NCBI GenBank assembly: GCA_016785225.1
Contig: JAFBJZ010000880.1
Location: 2,666,001 to 2,730,000, forward strand
DNA from: Psettodes erumei
Taxonomy: Eukaryota; Chordata; Actinopteri; Pleuronectiformes; Psettodidae
Direction of reading: 5' to 3'
DNA: 64,000 nt
Part shown: positions 27,601 to 39,909 of the stretch, one piece after another
Layout: every line of letters starts with the position of its first letter
Numbering within the stretch: position 1 is the first letter of the stretch
The notes under the pieces: model-generated
The model's input: only the letters and a program-made list of their open reading frames with translations
Database searches by the model: none
Told to the model about the DNA's origin: nothing
Translations under genes and position numbers: made by a program

Positions 27601-29514
27601 CAGTTAGTTAAAACATCACCAATGGAACAGATGTATTAGAGAAGAAATGATGGAAAGGCCTATGAGAAGCTGGTAGCGGTTCAGCCGGCGGTGCTTAATG
27701 AAGGAATGCTGATGGGAAATGCTGACAGAGGATGATGGAGAAAGGGGTTGCGGTGTGTGTGTGTGTGTGGGGGGGGGGGGGTAAAAATGAATAGGAGAGA
27801 GTGCGAGGGAGGAATCAACTTTGGCTTGTGAAGACAGATGTGGCAAGCGAGTCCCACAAAGCTTAATGAGTGAGGATGATAGAGTGGAGAAGCGACAGGG
27901 TGAGAAATGGTGATGGAGTGTGGCCGGTGGACAGGTAGGGAGGGGGCTTTAGGTATAACAAAGCGTTCCAGGGGCTGACTAAGTGGTCTGGGAGAGGCAG
28001 GTGAGACGGCAGTGAGATGCGGCCCAGACTGATGGCGCGAGGGCTTTGGTTTGGGTGATTGATGGCGGACAGGTTAGAGATGTAATGCAGTTCAGGGTGG
28101 TTTAATTTAGAGGCTAGGAACTTGGATTGCTTAGCATAGGCTAATTCTGTTTGACCTTCTTCAGGCTGTTAGAGAGATTTCACGTTACTTCTCCATTAAT
28201 CATGTTGAGTAAACTCACATCTGCTAAACTGAGGCCGAGCCGCGGATCTGAGAGCTGTCATTCGCTGTGATGACGACGATTGCTGATCATGACGATCGCA
28301 TCATTTCCTTTTGTAGCACTGAAGGGGCAAATAAAGAAAGCCTTTGCCCCCTGCAGTAACTTCCTTGAAAAGTATTAATGGGCCCATTGGACACTCCTTA
28401 AACGAAGTCACGGAGTGATGCAAGTTTTTTTTTTCTAAGTGTATGCTCCACACTCTCTTCAGCTTCAGTCACACATGATGCTGACTGGTTTTGTGCCGTT
28501 GCTGGACCCGCCATCTCACATCTGAAATTAATTGCGTTCATCTCCACCACGGTGAAAAGGGTGGTAATTAAACGGTGTTCAAATACTACAGTGCAGTCAT
28601 TACAGGAACTGCAGCGTGCATGACTAAAAGATCACAACAGAGACAAGAGCTCCGGCTGAACCTGGTTTTTGTGATTTACCTGGACGACATACACACAAAC
28701 GCACAAGGAATGATTCATGGCCCTTTTCTTTTTTTCAAGACATTAGACAACCAGCCTTGTCAGACCCTCCAAGTTCATTATTTATTCTTCCACAAACAAC
28801 ACTAACCCCTTAAGTAATGTTTCTCCCGGTAATGACTGTTTTGTTTATGAAATAAGATGAAGAATCTCTGTTGATGTGAGTGTATGTGAGCAGGGGGCGG
28901 GGTAGTAAGTTTTAATGGGAAGACTGTGCTTTTGCCACATCAATCCGAGTTGAGTGCTTGATACCTCTGCAGGTGACTGAGGCAACTTCTCTAAGACACT
29001 GATTTGCATTCGTTGGGTGGAGGAAATGTTAACCTCGTAGCTGCGCCTTCTGTAGTGATTTGCCCCTCTGTGCAGTACATTGACAGCTCATTACTTTACT
29101 GTTCCTGCTTCACACTGATAATTCACCCAGAAAATTGTGCATGTCATGCAACTGCCACCACCCCCTTCCTGGAAAAAAAAATGCTTCATTGATGTGGTTG
29201 ACTGTGATTCTTCCAAGAGACTCAATTTTGTTTGAAATGTTTGTTGGAGTAATACTGATAAGGACCTGTTGGCTGATTTTCAGTACACAGGCAAGGGCTG
29301 AGCGATGAGTGAAATTGCTGCTGTTGTGAGAAAAGTTTGTCTGCGTGTGTCAGTGTGTGACGCAGAGACTGTAAAAATGCACATATCCAGTGGCATTTAT
29401 GTCATATGTGACCTTTCTTCACTGTATTTCTCTTCACATAAGCCTATGGAATTTATAATGGAATGCTGTCAGCACTTCGTCCACATAATATCAAAAAAAT
29501 ATGCCTAAACTGAC
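24646..29514. other. Intronic sequence with simple repeats
   Basis: The block contains a tandem of a ten-base unit ggattgcatt at 26201-26220 and a compound (GT)n-poly(G) tract at 27753-27781. A stretch near 25000-25075 resembles repeat DNA but was not identified. No exon is seen. Confidence 0.45.
27753..27781. repeat. (GT)n followed by poly-G run
   Basis: Eight GT units run into thirteen consecutive G bases. The G run might form unusual structure and is prone to length error in sequencing. Confidence 0.9.
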
Positions 29515-29622
29515 TGTAGGAACCCCTCGATGTGATTGGATCATCAGACTCCGGAGGCGTGGCCAACCAGCCGACCACACTCCTGGTAATGACTGAGTAG
29601 CCTCCAGAGGTCGGCGATCAAA
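29515..29622 (+). repeat. Unnamed dispersed repeat, copy 1
   Basis: Colinear similarity to 48553-48662 over about 105 bases: tgtagg/tgtaga, cctcgat/ctcgatc, attggatc, ggcgtggcc, cagcc-acc, actcctg, aatga and tgag occur in the same order and spacing. Both copies lie on the + strand. I do not know the family name. Confidence 0.6.
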
Positions 29623-29653
29623 CATTTGTCTCTAACATTTTCTGAAAGATTTT

Positions 29654-29795
29654 ACTACCTCCGCGAAGGAGGTCATGTTTTTGCCAGTGTTAATTAATAA
29701 CTTAATTTTTGCTACATCACAAAAACTACCAAACCAGTTCTCTTGAAACTCAATGGAGGGTGGGGCATGGGCTAATGAAGAACCCATGGACCCAA
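29654..29795 (+). repeat. Dispersed fish repeat starting ACCTCCGCGAAGGAGGT
   Basis: The imperfect hairpin word acctccgcgaaggaggt, followed by tcatgtttttgccagtgtt, then gttctcttgaaactcaatgg and gtggggcatgggctaatgaa, follows a repeat I recall as frequent in fish non-coding DNA. One copy is seen here, non-coding and diverged. It begins about 30 bases after the repeat at 29515-29622, so the two may be nested or clustered insertions. Confidence 0.55.
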
Positions 29796-32124
29796 TGAAT
29801 AAATAAAAGTTGCAGTTCAGTGCAATGCCAGGAAGTTTGTGGTTTTGCAGCTGCACAGTTTGTCCACTAGAGAGCACTGACAAGTGTATTTTTTTTAACT
29901 GAAAAACATTGTGCTCTCTAAAGCAGAAATTACAACTATAATATAATAGCACAGCAATAATTCAGTCTTTACTTGACATACGCTTAAACTGCTTACATAT
30001 CTATGTTTAGAGAACTCTGTTTCATGGATTTTCCAAAGCCACGATGTACTGTACCATAAACTCTTTGATACATCCCTCTCCATCTCCTCACTCCTCCGGC
30101 AGTAAAAATAAGTTTGTTGCGTAAACTTTTGGTGATGCATGTTTTCTTTCGTAGGCAATTTGGTAAAGTATAAATAGATAATTACAGCCTTTATAAGCAC
30201 CCCAGGGGTAATCTGTCTTGACATAATTGCCACATAAAAGTGCTGTACCCCACAGTGTGTCTGTGTGTCATATTATGTCCTCAATAAACAAGAATAGCAG
30301 GAACATCGTGCAGCAGCGGATTGTGTGTGGGTGATCAGGCAAGGCTTTGTTGTTGTGCTTCTGATTTTTTTTTTTTACATAAGAAAACGAAATTCCCTTC
30401 AGCAGCATCACTTTGGTTTATGCCTGGGAAATCCTCCTCTAGTCACGGCTGCATCTGCGTCATCAGGAGCAGGGTTTTTTTAAACAGCTTTCAGCCTCCC
30501 ACATGATGGCAAGCTGGAAGCACAAAGAGAAGGTGGAACTGGAGGCAGAGGTGCTCCCCCAACCTTCTTTGACACAGCTTGTAGTCAGAAAAATCTTGTC
30601 TGCCATGGTTTCATAGTTTTCCAGCATTATTTTACTGTTAAATTTAAGATGTTTGAAAAGTGAAGTGGCTTGAAATTTTTTTCTTCCCCTAAGATGCGTA
30701 GAGAATTATTGGACAACCTTTTTTTTTTTCTTTTTGCCATTTTGTTGTTTTTTCTTACCTGTTTGAGCCCGTCTGTTCGTCAGGCATTTTTCCAGATGAG
30801 TATGTGGAATGAGAAATCCCACACAGTAACAAAGAATGTGTCCTTTCAGAGATCAATCTCATGAAAACGAATCCTGTCAGTGGAAGTTTTGCCTCATTAA
30901 ACAACGATCAATGCGGCTGTCAGCAAAACAACAGCAGCCTTAGCTCCTCTCACTTGTCTCCAATTGGCTTTAGGGTTCGGGATTGGACAGGAGTTCCGCC
31001 GCCATGCCTGAAGGTATCTACACATATTAGTTTTAATGTTGAAGGTAAAGTGGATTCATTTGCATAATTAGGGTTGGAACATATTAAGAGAAGAGGCAGG
31101 GAGGCAGAGCGGAGTAATGAGGCAGGGAAATGGGAGTAAGTGTGCAGCGCGGCATATGATAGCAACCATGTTTAGACCTCACTACAGTGAATCTCTCGGG
31201 GGAGGCTTGCTAATGACTTTGATTTTCCTGGAGATGAGTCAAAACAGTCGCCACCGCCTCCTCCCTCCCCGCGCTCCGAATCTGTCCTCGTCAAACAAGC
31301 GCCTCCAGCGCCTGTTGATGTTGTCGCTGCAGAGTCGAGCGTGGAATTGACACGGCAGGCTATTGTACAGCGGCCTTGTTTGGTTTTCCATTCTTGGACA
31401 TTATGTCAGAGGAGGGAAAGGTAGATAGTTTACAGTGCGGTGCGTCCCCCACACCATCGAGTGCCATGCCATCCCAGTGAGCAAATATTTGATGGTGTGA
31501 GTGGCTTTGTACTGCATTGAAACCCTTCTTGTGTGTGCATAATTTGAGTTTGTTGTGCTTCTCTTTGTTTGTTCCCAGACTGCAGCACATTGTGGATATT
31601 ATTCTTGCATGGCCAAAGCACTCAACTGCCCATATATAATGTATGTCCAGGTTGGCTTTTTTGAAAAACAATCAGATAATGGTTGTGGTTTCTAAATATG
31701 TTTACTGATACTCTTTTACTGAGCGTCAAGACATCCATGTGTTGTAACATTCGTCAGACAAAGTGAGCCCTCATACAGCCCCAGGTATATATCTGCAGTT
31801 TATTTCTGGAGCAATGAGAGAGATAGCACCCAATTAATTATTGTGGTACATCCAGAAATTGCCATTCAAGAAAAAAAACCTATTCAAATTTAATCAGATG
31901 TGATGTAATCACAGAGTTGTGTAGTCACAGCTGTGAGCTGCATTACTGTATACGTCAGAGAGTTTGATGTTCACAAGCGCTTTACAAATTGAGACGAAAG
32001 AAAGGAATCAAAGTGCCGGGGCCCCCCCGTGGATCGATGTCTCTCCCAGCAGAGTCGGAGAAGATAGCAGATTAGCATAACGACGGATAGGTTACCTCAG
32101 GCTAGATTATCCTTAGCCTTATAT
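29796..32124. other. Intronic sequence without recognised elements
   Basis: Short T-rich runs occur near 30366-30377 and 30719-30730. A G/C-richer purine/pyrimidine stretch lies at 31230-31330. Nothing coding or repetitive is recognised. Confidence 0.45.
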
Positions 32125-32450
32125 GACTGAGTGGAGATGAGATGAGAAGCTTGATACCACGCTCATGTTTGTCTGTTCAATTTGATGAACCTGAACACTT
32201 GGTTTCTCCCGCAGCTCTGTTTGAAAAAAGTGATGTCACACGCTGTGGTGCGCTGTGATGACAGTTGTTGGGGTTTGTGGCTCATATTGCCAGGCCCCAA
32301 ATCTGATCACACTGCAGCTACACAGTCCTAATGTATAAAACAAAGCTTAATTATGAACTGTTATCAAGCCATACGTTTCCAGGGACTTAAACACTAGCCT
32401 GTGGCCAGTTAGTTTAATTCAGCTGCAAATGGGGGAAACAGCTAATTTGT
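32125..32450 (-). repeat. Dispersed fish repeat, inverted copy, interrupted
   Basis: Two blocks, gatgagaagcttgataccac then ctcatgtttgtctgtt (about 32137-32176) and ggccagttagtttaattcag then gggggaaacagcta (about 32402-32444), are the reverse complement of the unit at 32595-32765 and of the usual form of this percomorph repeat. About 215 bases that do not belong to the repeat separate them, which suggests a later insertion. Confidence 0.5.
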
Positions 32451-32594
32451 GGTTTTATAGGGACTATTTTCAGGCTGGGTGAGTCCCAGTGCCCCTCCCC
32501 CTGTATCCCATATAACCACAAATTGCTTAAGCTTTTGTCAGAATGAAACAATCAAAATACATGTTAATAATAATTACAATAAAGATTATGTTAC

Positions 32595-32765
32595 CTTTGC
32601 CAGGCCAGCTGTTTCCCCTGGTTATCAGTCTTTATGCTAATCTAAGCAGCCGCTAACCGTATAGCCTTATATTTAATGGACACATAGGAGAATAGTCTCA
32701 ATCCTCCGATGTAACTCAGCAAGAGCAAATAACTTTATTTCCCAAAATGTCAAACTTTATGCCTG
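32595..32765 (+). repeat. Dispersed fish repeat, direct copy
   Basis: The order caggccagctgtttcccc, then cagtctttatgctaatctaag, then ccgctaaccg, then tatttaatggacacatagg, then atttcccaaaatgtcaaact matches a repeat familiar from percomorph genomes. It lies in opposite orientation to the copy at 32125-32450, so the two could form a stem if transcribed together. Confidence 0.65.
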
Positions 32766-34054
32766 TAAAAGGTTCTCTGCATGTGTGTGGGGTGTGTGTG
32801 TATTTGATGTAATTTCTATTAGTGAAGAGTAACAACTTTTTCCCCCCAACTCCAAGCCAACAAATCAATTATCAAAGTCATTGCTTTATCAGCAGACACT
32901 TTCTGGAGCCGCTCTGTTGACAATACTCGGATGAGTGACTTTATGGACTGTGACAGTGGCCAGAGTCAATAAAAACAAAACTTTGTAATTAAATTTTTGT
33001 TTGTGGGCCTCCACCCAATCTGCTTGATTTCATAGCAGTCAGATTAAATAGTTTTAAAGCAGATAACAAGCCCTTATTTGTGGAAATCACCTTGGCTTGA
33101 GTTTTTTTTCTCCTTTCATGGGTTGAATAAGGTGATCAGAGAGCAGGGAGTACAGTCTGCCTCGTTATGTGGTCACTGACCATGAGAATATCTGTTCTTG
33201 TTGTGGTCAAATCTTTATACTGGTTTATCTGATCAGATTTATTGCAGCAGCTCTGTTTGTCTTGCTTCAACGCTCAGGCTATCGACATCTGCCGGAGGAA
33301 GATAGCCCCCAATTATTTTCCATCCATATGTGATTAACAGAGAGTTGCCTTTAAATGCTCAGCACGGGGGCCTGTTGAACACTCGTCTCCGCTCCCACTC
33401 GGCTCAGACACGGACCACTAGCTCCAGACTCGCTCCACGAGCTCACGGCTGACTGTGCTTCGAGCCTCCGTGAGAATATGGGAGCAGGAAATTATCTCGT
33501 GGCTTAGTTGTAACTTTTCCTCTGCAACTTTCCATTTGTAATAATATGCTTCATGAGATTCAGCAGAAGTTTGCGGAAGTCTTGTGGGGAGGGTCTAAGG
33601 CGCCTCGAGTCACCATTGTTCTCCATTTATCATGGAAGCAAATGGATTCTGCAGATTTGCACCATGTTTTCTCACAAGTTATGTAACTGTTGTCCCTCAA
33701 GCAGGCATTTGTGTCTGAGAGCTCTGTATTTGAAAAGCCCAAATGCATTCAGAATTTTCTAACATAAATCCCAAACTGAGGTCAGCAATCAAGAGCTTTT
33801 TGTTTTGTCTTTAGCCTAATTGAGGGCAAGTGGAAGTTAATTACATTTGGAAAACAGAAAACTTAGTTTAATGCATTTCCATAGCTGTTTTCTAACAGGT
33901 GAATGTGTGGGAGAAGAATTAGATAAGAAAGAGGGACAAAATATAGCTCATATTCGGCTGATATGTGGCGGTGACATGCAGAGACGTGACATTAAAGCTG
34001 ATATTTTATGTAAACATATGCATCGCAGACAAGGTACAGGAGCTGCAGTTATAT
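32766..34054. other. Intronic sequence without recognised elements
   Basis: No repeat, RNA gene or exon is recognised. Short GT-rich words near 32780-32810 are the only simple sequence. Confidence 0.45.
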
Positions 34055-34405
34055 GACATTTCAACAACTATGGGATGAAATGCCGTGAAGTTTTCTTCAG
34101 ACATTCGTGGTACCCAGAGGATGAATTAAAGACCTTTGCATTAGCAGATTTTTCTTCCAGTACCTCCACGAGCTTGACATTTTCAGCTTCTGACTGAACT
34201 GTCTGGACATATTCTGAACGGACTGCCACAGCCCCGTTCCCTTAAGGATTGATTTTACTAACCAAACACCTGGAAAAGTGACCCCATCACAACAACATGT
34301 CAAACATCACACCCGATAAACGTCAGCATGGAAACACTGTCACCGTGAGCATGCTAGCATGCCGAAATTAGTATTTAGCTCGCAGCCGTGCGGTGCCTAA
34401 GTATA
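34055..34405 (-). repeat. Dispersed fish repeat, copy C (longest)
   Basis: The blocks ttcaacaactatgggatgaa, acattcgtgg, cccagaggatgaa, gagcttgacatttt, aacgtcagcatgg, gtgagcatgctagcatgc and gtgcggtgcctaagtata follow the order of the same repeat as copies A and B. They cover about 350 bases, including a GCTAGCATGC-rich end that the other copies lack. It is old and carries several small gaps. Confidence 0.65.
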
Positions 34406-36826
34406 ACCAACACTCAGGAAAAACATACAAAGTGAGTCATGAAGATTAAACCTACCATCAGAATAGTCTTCACCTGCTAACAGATCCTTTCTGTGGGGGC
34501 AGGTGGCTGATAGCGCTTTCCCTTCTTGCGTACCTGTTTCCGTCTTTTATTTCAATGACTAACTGAACTCTTACAGTAGATTAGTTTTTTTTCTCTCTCT
34601 TCATCAAATGACTATTTTTAGTCCATGACATAATGCTCTTGCACTGCAGGCTACATGTATTTTAAGTGCTCCAGTCCCTAGAGTTGTCCATTTTCTCTCA
34701 CATATGTAGATAGCTCTGAGCTCAGTGGAAATGATCTGCAATGCTACTGAACCTCCTGAAGCTACTATGTAAGCACAGAAATTGATGATCTTGAGTAAAC
34801 ACAATGATAGTCCCAGCATCATTTTGTGGCCCGGCTCTTTGGGACGCTACCTTGATGAGTATTGTGTCCAAATCACATTTATTTCTTTTTGGATCGAGTA
34901 GACATTGATTTTATCTTGTAGGAGCTCAGGAAGCAGCGGCATGGACTGCACTTTCCTTTATATCCAACCAATATGCCTGTGGTGCCATATCATAGAATAA
35001 TATCACAATATGCCCATTGTGGTCATTGGAATGAATCTTTAGTTCATCTGCATGTTGGCAAGAATGCGGTGTGTGTCCGCTAGCATTATCTGAGTGTATT
35101 TTGTTAGGTGTCAAATTGTGTCCATTGTGGCTGAAGCAAAAGTTAAACAGAAAAACACCTGCTCAGGTGCGAACGGGTCAAACATCACCTTCACCCAAAC
35201 AGCCACAAACTCTTCTGGCTCCACTTCAAGACTTCCACAGCCCAGTGGATGTGTCATGCAAGCATCTGCGCTGAAAACACTTCCAAGAAGTCACCCTTGC
35301 AGAGTTAATGGAACAGTTAACTCGGCTCAACCAGGCATTACTGAGAAGATTACATGTTGCAGAGTTGATAGATTGCTGCGCAAAGGCTGATTCATCAGGT
35401 GCAAACGTCAAAGTCTGAACAAGTGCAATTTAAAACACTTAGAAAAACACTACCCAAGTTGGCCAGTCAGGCATCCAGAGAAATACATCACCGGCCAAAG
35501 TCTCCTGTCTCAAACTAATGTTCAAGTTTTTCAAATATAATTCTACTGTAAGTACGCTTCATGGTCGTAATGCAATACCACTGCATATGATGAAATATTG
35601 TGTAAACCCTCTGAGTCTGAAGACTCACACAGAGGTGTGCGAAATCCGATGAATGTGCTCAGGTAGCGTCGCTCGAGTCATTCAGGGCTCAATTCTCCGA
35701 GTTTGAAAACGAGAGGTGGCTGCGTTAGCCGCTGCTAGCATAGGACACCTGAATCTGAACGGCTGAGTGAATCGATTTGAGTTGCATTGTGGGTAATTAC
35801 GGCGCCAGATTTTGACAAGGTCAGAGAATATGTGGAATTCACATTTTAGTGAATGGACAAGAAGCACAGCTTTCCTTCAGATTCAGTCGCATGTTGATCA
35901 CCTGACGATCGGCCTATGAGACGGTGACCTTTTATTCTAGAACCATAACTTCAGCATGACTCATGATTTGGGATTTGACTTGACGCTCTATAAATAGCGT
36001 ATCGCACTAATGACCAAGCACGACTGCTGTTGAGAATATTTATTAGACACAGTACAAGGGGAATTGACTAATCTTTATGAGCTTTTTGCAGCCCAGGTGC
36101 TTTTGTGGCAGTTTTTGCAGCTGCCATTGGTCGCCTCAAGGCTGCTGGAGGATTCCCACAGCCGTTTGGATCTAATTTCTGTCTCTACTTTGTGGTTGAA
36201 TGTGATGTTAAGGTCACACAACCGAGTGGAGAGTTGTTTCTACAGTTCAGTTGTTTCAGATTAGTCACCGTTAAATCTGGCAGCAGGTCAAGAACTCTGT
36301 GACTTTGAGTTGTACAAAAAAAAAAGTTAGAGCCGAGATGGAGGGTAACTCAGTGCTTAAGCTCGTGTGAGGTCATCTTGTGAAAAGGGAGGAATTGAGC
36401 GAGAGCTGGCATCATAGTGAGACATCCTTCAGCTCAGTCCAGCATTCAAAATCAAACCCAAGTCATCTCATCTGCTATTCTGCTATTGAGTCCGAGTCAC
36501 GCTCGTCAGCTCATGCAAATTAGCTTCAAGTGAAGATTTGATTTTTGACTCCTGGAAATATGCAGCGGTCTGTCCATAAGATTGATTTCCGGCAGATGGC
36601 TTTTTGCAGTGGTACAATGACATGTTTACTGCAGAGGTCACAATGTGGATGTAACCGTCACTCCTCAGCTCCGAACAGAATATTCAAAATGTAAGTATAG
36701 CTCAGAAAAAAAGAATCAGTTTGAGAAGTCCAGGACTGCGCATCAGGAGGCCCCAAGCCAAGACTACCATCTCAGTATGGGGCCATTAAAGTGTAATGGC
36801 ACCCAGCCACCACACAAGCGCCCCCC

Positions 36827-36851
36827 CACACACACACACACACACACACAC
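36827..36851. repeat. (CA)n microsatellite
   Basis: About twelve CA units follow a short C run. Confidence 0.95.
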
Positions 36852-37339
36852 TATTGATTTGTTCTATTTTGGTGGAAGTTGCTATATAGCAAAGAAAGTA
36901 GAACTACAGTTGGGTTTTTTTCTGAGCAGGCACACTCACAGACAAGTGAAAACAAAGTGCTCGAGGTGATGTCCAGTTTGTTCAGCTTGCCAAAGTGTGA
37001 GCGAAACTGCCTGCAACGTGCTGCTTTGTGTCTTTCTCTCCAAACAGTTCCCGTATTTCTTCACTATGAAAGGAGGCAGAAAAAAAAGTGCTTCCAATTT
37101 AGAGGCAGAAACAGAACTATAGACTAATTGGCCACTTAATTACACACAACTACTCATTAAACAGCGTGACGCGCTGAGTCATGTAACGCTTGTACACACA
37201 ATGAAGGTGGGGGGGTTGTTTCATGTTCAAATAAACATTCGAACACGCTAAACATCGCAGAATGTGGCGTGGTCATGGGTGCTTGCAGCAGCGCCACAGT
37301 TTGCACTGCTTCTAGACTGTGGGATAATAAGCAAGAAGC

Positions 37340-37363
37340 AGAGAGAGAGAGAGCGAGAGAGAG
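37340..37363. repeat. (GA)n microsatellite with one interruption
   Basis: GA units run on both sides of a single gagcgaga interruption. Confidence 0.9.
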
Positions 37364-37419
37364 TTATTTGGCTGAAAGACCTTGTTAATGAGAGTGGTCA
37401 TCGCAGCGTCTCTCAGAAA

Positions 37420-37515
37420 CTCACTTTGGTCCAGACTGGAGCATCTCAACAGCTATTGGGAAGATTGCTATGAAATTCGGGCAGACATTTGCGGTCCCAA
37501 GATGATGAAAGCGAT
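37420..37515 (-). repeat. Dispersed fish repeat, copy B
   Basis: Blocks ctttggtccagactgg, catctcaacagctattggga, gattgctatgaaatt, cagacattt and ggtcccaagatgatga match copies A and C of the same family in reverse orientation. It covers only the central part of the unit. Confidence 0.65.
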
Positions 37516-38066
37516 TATCCGAGTGCTGGCCAAAAATGAGCGAGCTGATCTTTTCCACTGGTAATTTTTGTGAGTTCAGTACCAATCAGGTTTATGCTTG
37601 TATGTACTGCTTCAGGCAAATTGCATATGCTCACACTCCAAGTCCGACAACAGCAACGCTTTCATCTTCTCCTATTGTATGTTACCAAACTAAATGTCGA
37701 CCATGTCATTGAAAGCGTTACAACCTTTAGTAGTGTCGCAGCTTCCTTGAGCAGTGTGTGAAGTTTTCCTTTGTCTGAAACACTGCAGGTGAGGTGTGAG
37801 GTTTTAGATTACAGTTCCTTTTGCTCACGGCTTGCTTTCATCCCGACCCGGGGCGTAAGAGAACATCGAGACCTATTAAAGCAACTGGAACTGGAAGCTC
37901 GCGAGTATGTAAATAGTTTAGCCCGGTCCAATGCTGACATGAGGGAGGACACGCCACTCCACAACTTGTCAAACTCCATTTCTGTTGTGACGAGCTGATG
38001 GTGGCGTCTGCATGAGGCCATAACAGCATTAAAGTTTGGACGGCCGCTGCCTCGTGTCAGCAGTAC

Positions 38067-38085
38067 GGGCCGGGCCGGGCCGGGC
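38067..38085. repeat. GGGCC short tandem repeat
   Basis: About three and a half copies of a five-base ggccg unit occur in a CpG-rich context that follows a cggccgctgcc sequence. Confidence 0.85.
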
Positions 38086-39218
38086 TCGCAATGGACCATC
38101 AGGGCTCGGTATGCTCCAAACAAAGCGGAGGTTGGTAGCGAGTATGACGTGGTGTGCACAACTGCCAGACAATGGCGCACGCAAGTCCATCCCGTCCTCG
38201 AAGGCGGTTGAAGTGTCGCGCTCGCTTGTCCTCGTGAGAAGTTCAAACCTGCTGCTCTTTCTTGCTTCTTTCTTCAGCCCCCCCCATGAGAGGTGAGGAG
38301 GGGCAGGTTTTTTTCAAAGTACTTTACTTGAAGTGCAGCGACACCGCCACCATCATGCCTGTCTATTATCTTTCTGTGATTTCTTTCATGTTTTCTCACA
38401 TTCTGTACCAAACCTATCTTTTCCCCAAGAGACAAAAAGCCAAACAAACCAGTCATCCATTAGTATGAACATGACGCAGAAATCATCAGTTGACAGCTTG
38501 CAGTACGTCTCACAGTTTAATATTTATAGAGCTCCTCCACAGCGATCATTAAAATTAAGTTTAGCATTAAAAATAAAACTGGTTTTGACAGCGAGAGCCA
38601 ATCATCAACCCCGATTTAGTCATTATGTCAGCCTCTATTTGTATTCATTCATTATTTTATCTATTCTCACTTACGCAAGAGTCTCTTCAGATCCATTGTG
38701 ATTCACAACACAGTGCACTCGTATTCCCACTTGTCGGAGTCTGACACGCAACAATAAGTCGCATTGTTGAATGTCTCAATAAGTGTGTGTAAGCATCTTA
38801 ACCTCTGTATCCTCGCAGCGTGCCGCTTGCTTTTTGAAAGCGGCTGCGAGTGAGGGATAAGGACGCTGAACAATCATAACCTTGGGCGCTGCCACGTCAC
38901 AAGCGAGCCAGCCGAAGCACGCTCTCTGCTCTTGAAGAGGAAAGTAGAGAGATCGAATGAAGGCTGGGGAAAAAAAAGGAGAAGCGTTGTTTGAGCGAGC
39001 GTACTGTAAGTCACGGGTGGGGAATGGAAGGGAAGTTGAATGTTTTTGCATGAGTGCGTACAGGCTGGAAGCAGCACAGCTCAGTTAGGTGTGCTTTTGT
39101 GAAGACGAGCCAGTATTAGTCTACAGGGCTTTTAAAGTGTTGATGCAACACGCAGCCTGCTGCACACTGCTGAATGAAATTACAGAAGCCGAGCAGGTCA
39201 GCTTGTTTGGGGTGAAGC

Positions 39219-39239
39219 TTTTTTTTTTTTTTTTTTTTT
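39219..39239. repeat. Poly-T tract
   Basis: About twenty consecutive T bases follow gaagc. It could be the reverse-strand A-tail of a retroposed element, but no SINE or LINE body is evident on its left side. Confidence 0.9.
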
Positions 39240-39890
39240 AAATATGTCCCCGGGAACAGTGAAATCATTATGCACAATCAGTGTTGGGTTTCACAGAGAG
39301 GCACAGATGGATGGCGATTACGTCGACCTCTTAGAAAGATGCTGCAAACGTAAATGTGCACGTTTGGGGTTGATTCATTGATCGCCTTTGCCAATTTCCC
39401 ATCCGTCGGGCTGCATAATGAGCAGTGATTATCAGCAGACGTCTGAATGTATGGGCCTCCCGCTCGAAACGGATACGGAACGGGAGAAGATCCAAACGTG
39501 TTCCCGGCCTCTTGTCGGCAGGACAGATGGAATCTGGAAAGGTTGGTTGAAGGCAGAGACGACAGATATCAGGTGAGTGGTTGTTACGGGGATAATTATA
39601 AAAGGGGCAGATGGCTTAGGGGGATATCAGAGGCTGGCAGGTTATTTTTAGACTTACTGCAGCACACCTCAACCTTTTAAAGCACATCCTCTGGCTCCAT
39701 CGGAGCATTCATCAATGACCCTGCCTGGCTAGCGGCCGCTGGCCGGGATGAGCTGTTAAACCCTGATGACCTGGTCATCTGGGCCAGAGCACAACTCTTT
39801 GTTAATGTTCATCCTGGAGGAAAAGACCTGGGGTTCTGCTGTGATCAGGGGTTTTTCATCCCCTCAGTGGAAACAGTTTCATTTTATATA

Positions 39891-39909
39891 ACACACACAC
39901 ACACACACA
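39891..39909. repeat. (AC)n microsatellite
   Basis: Nine to ten AC units follow ttatata. Confidence 0.9.

Larger units (their letters stand above)
34406..37419. other. Intronic sequence with simple repeats
   Basis: The block holds a (CA)n run at 36827-36851 and an interrupted (GA)n at 37340-37363. A 98-codon open frame at 35094-35390 resembles no known protein. Nothing else is recognised. Confidence 0.45.

Noticed and set aside
39219..39239. Poly-T as the tail of a reverse-strand SINE
   Set aside because: No tRNA-like or LINE-like body or target duplication could be recognised beside it.
39728..39742. NheI-NotI-like gctagcggccgc, as found in cloning vectors
   Set aside because: The flanks read as ordinary fish DNA with no vector sequence, so it is a chance overlap of two sites.
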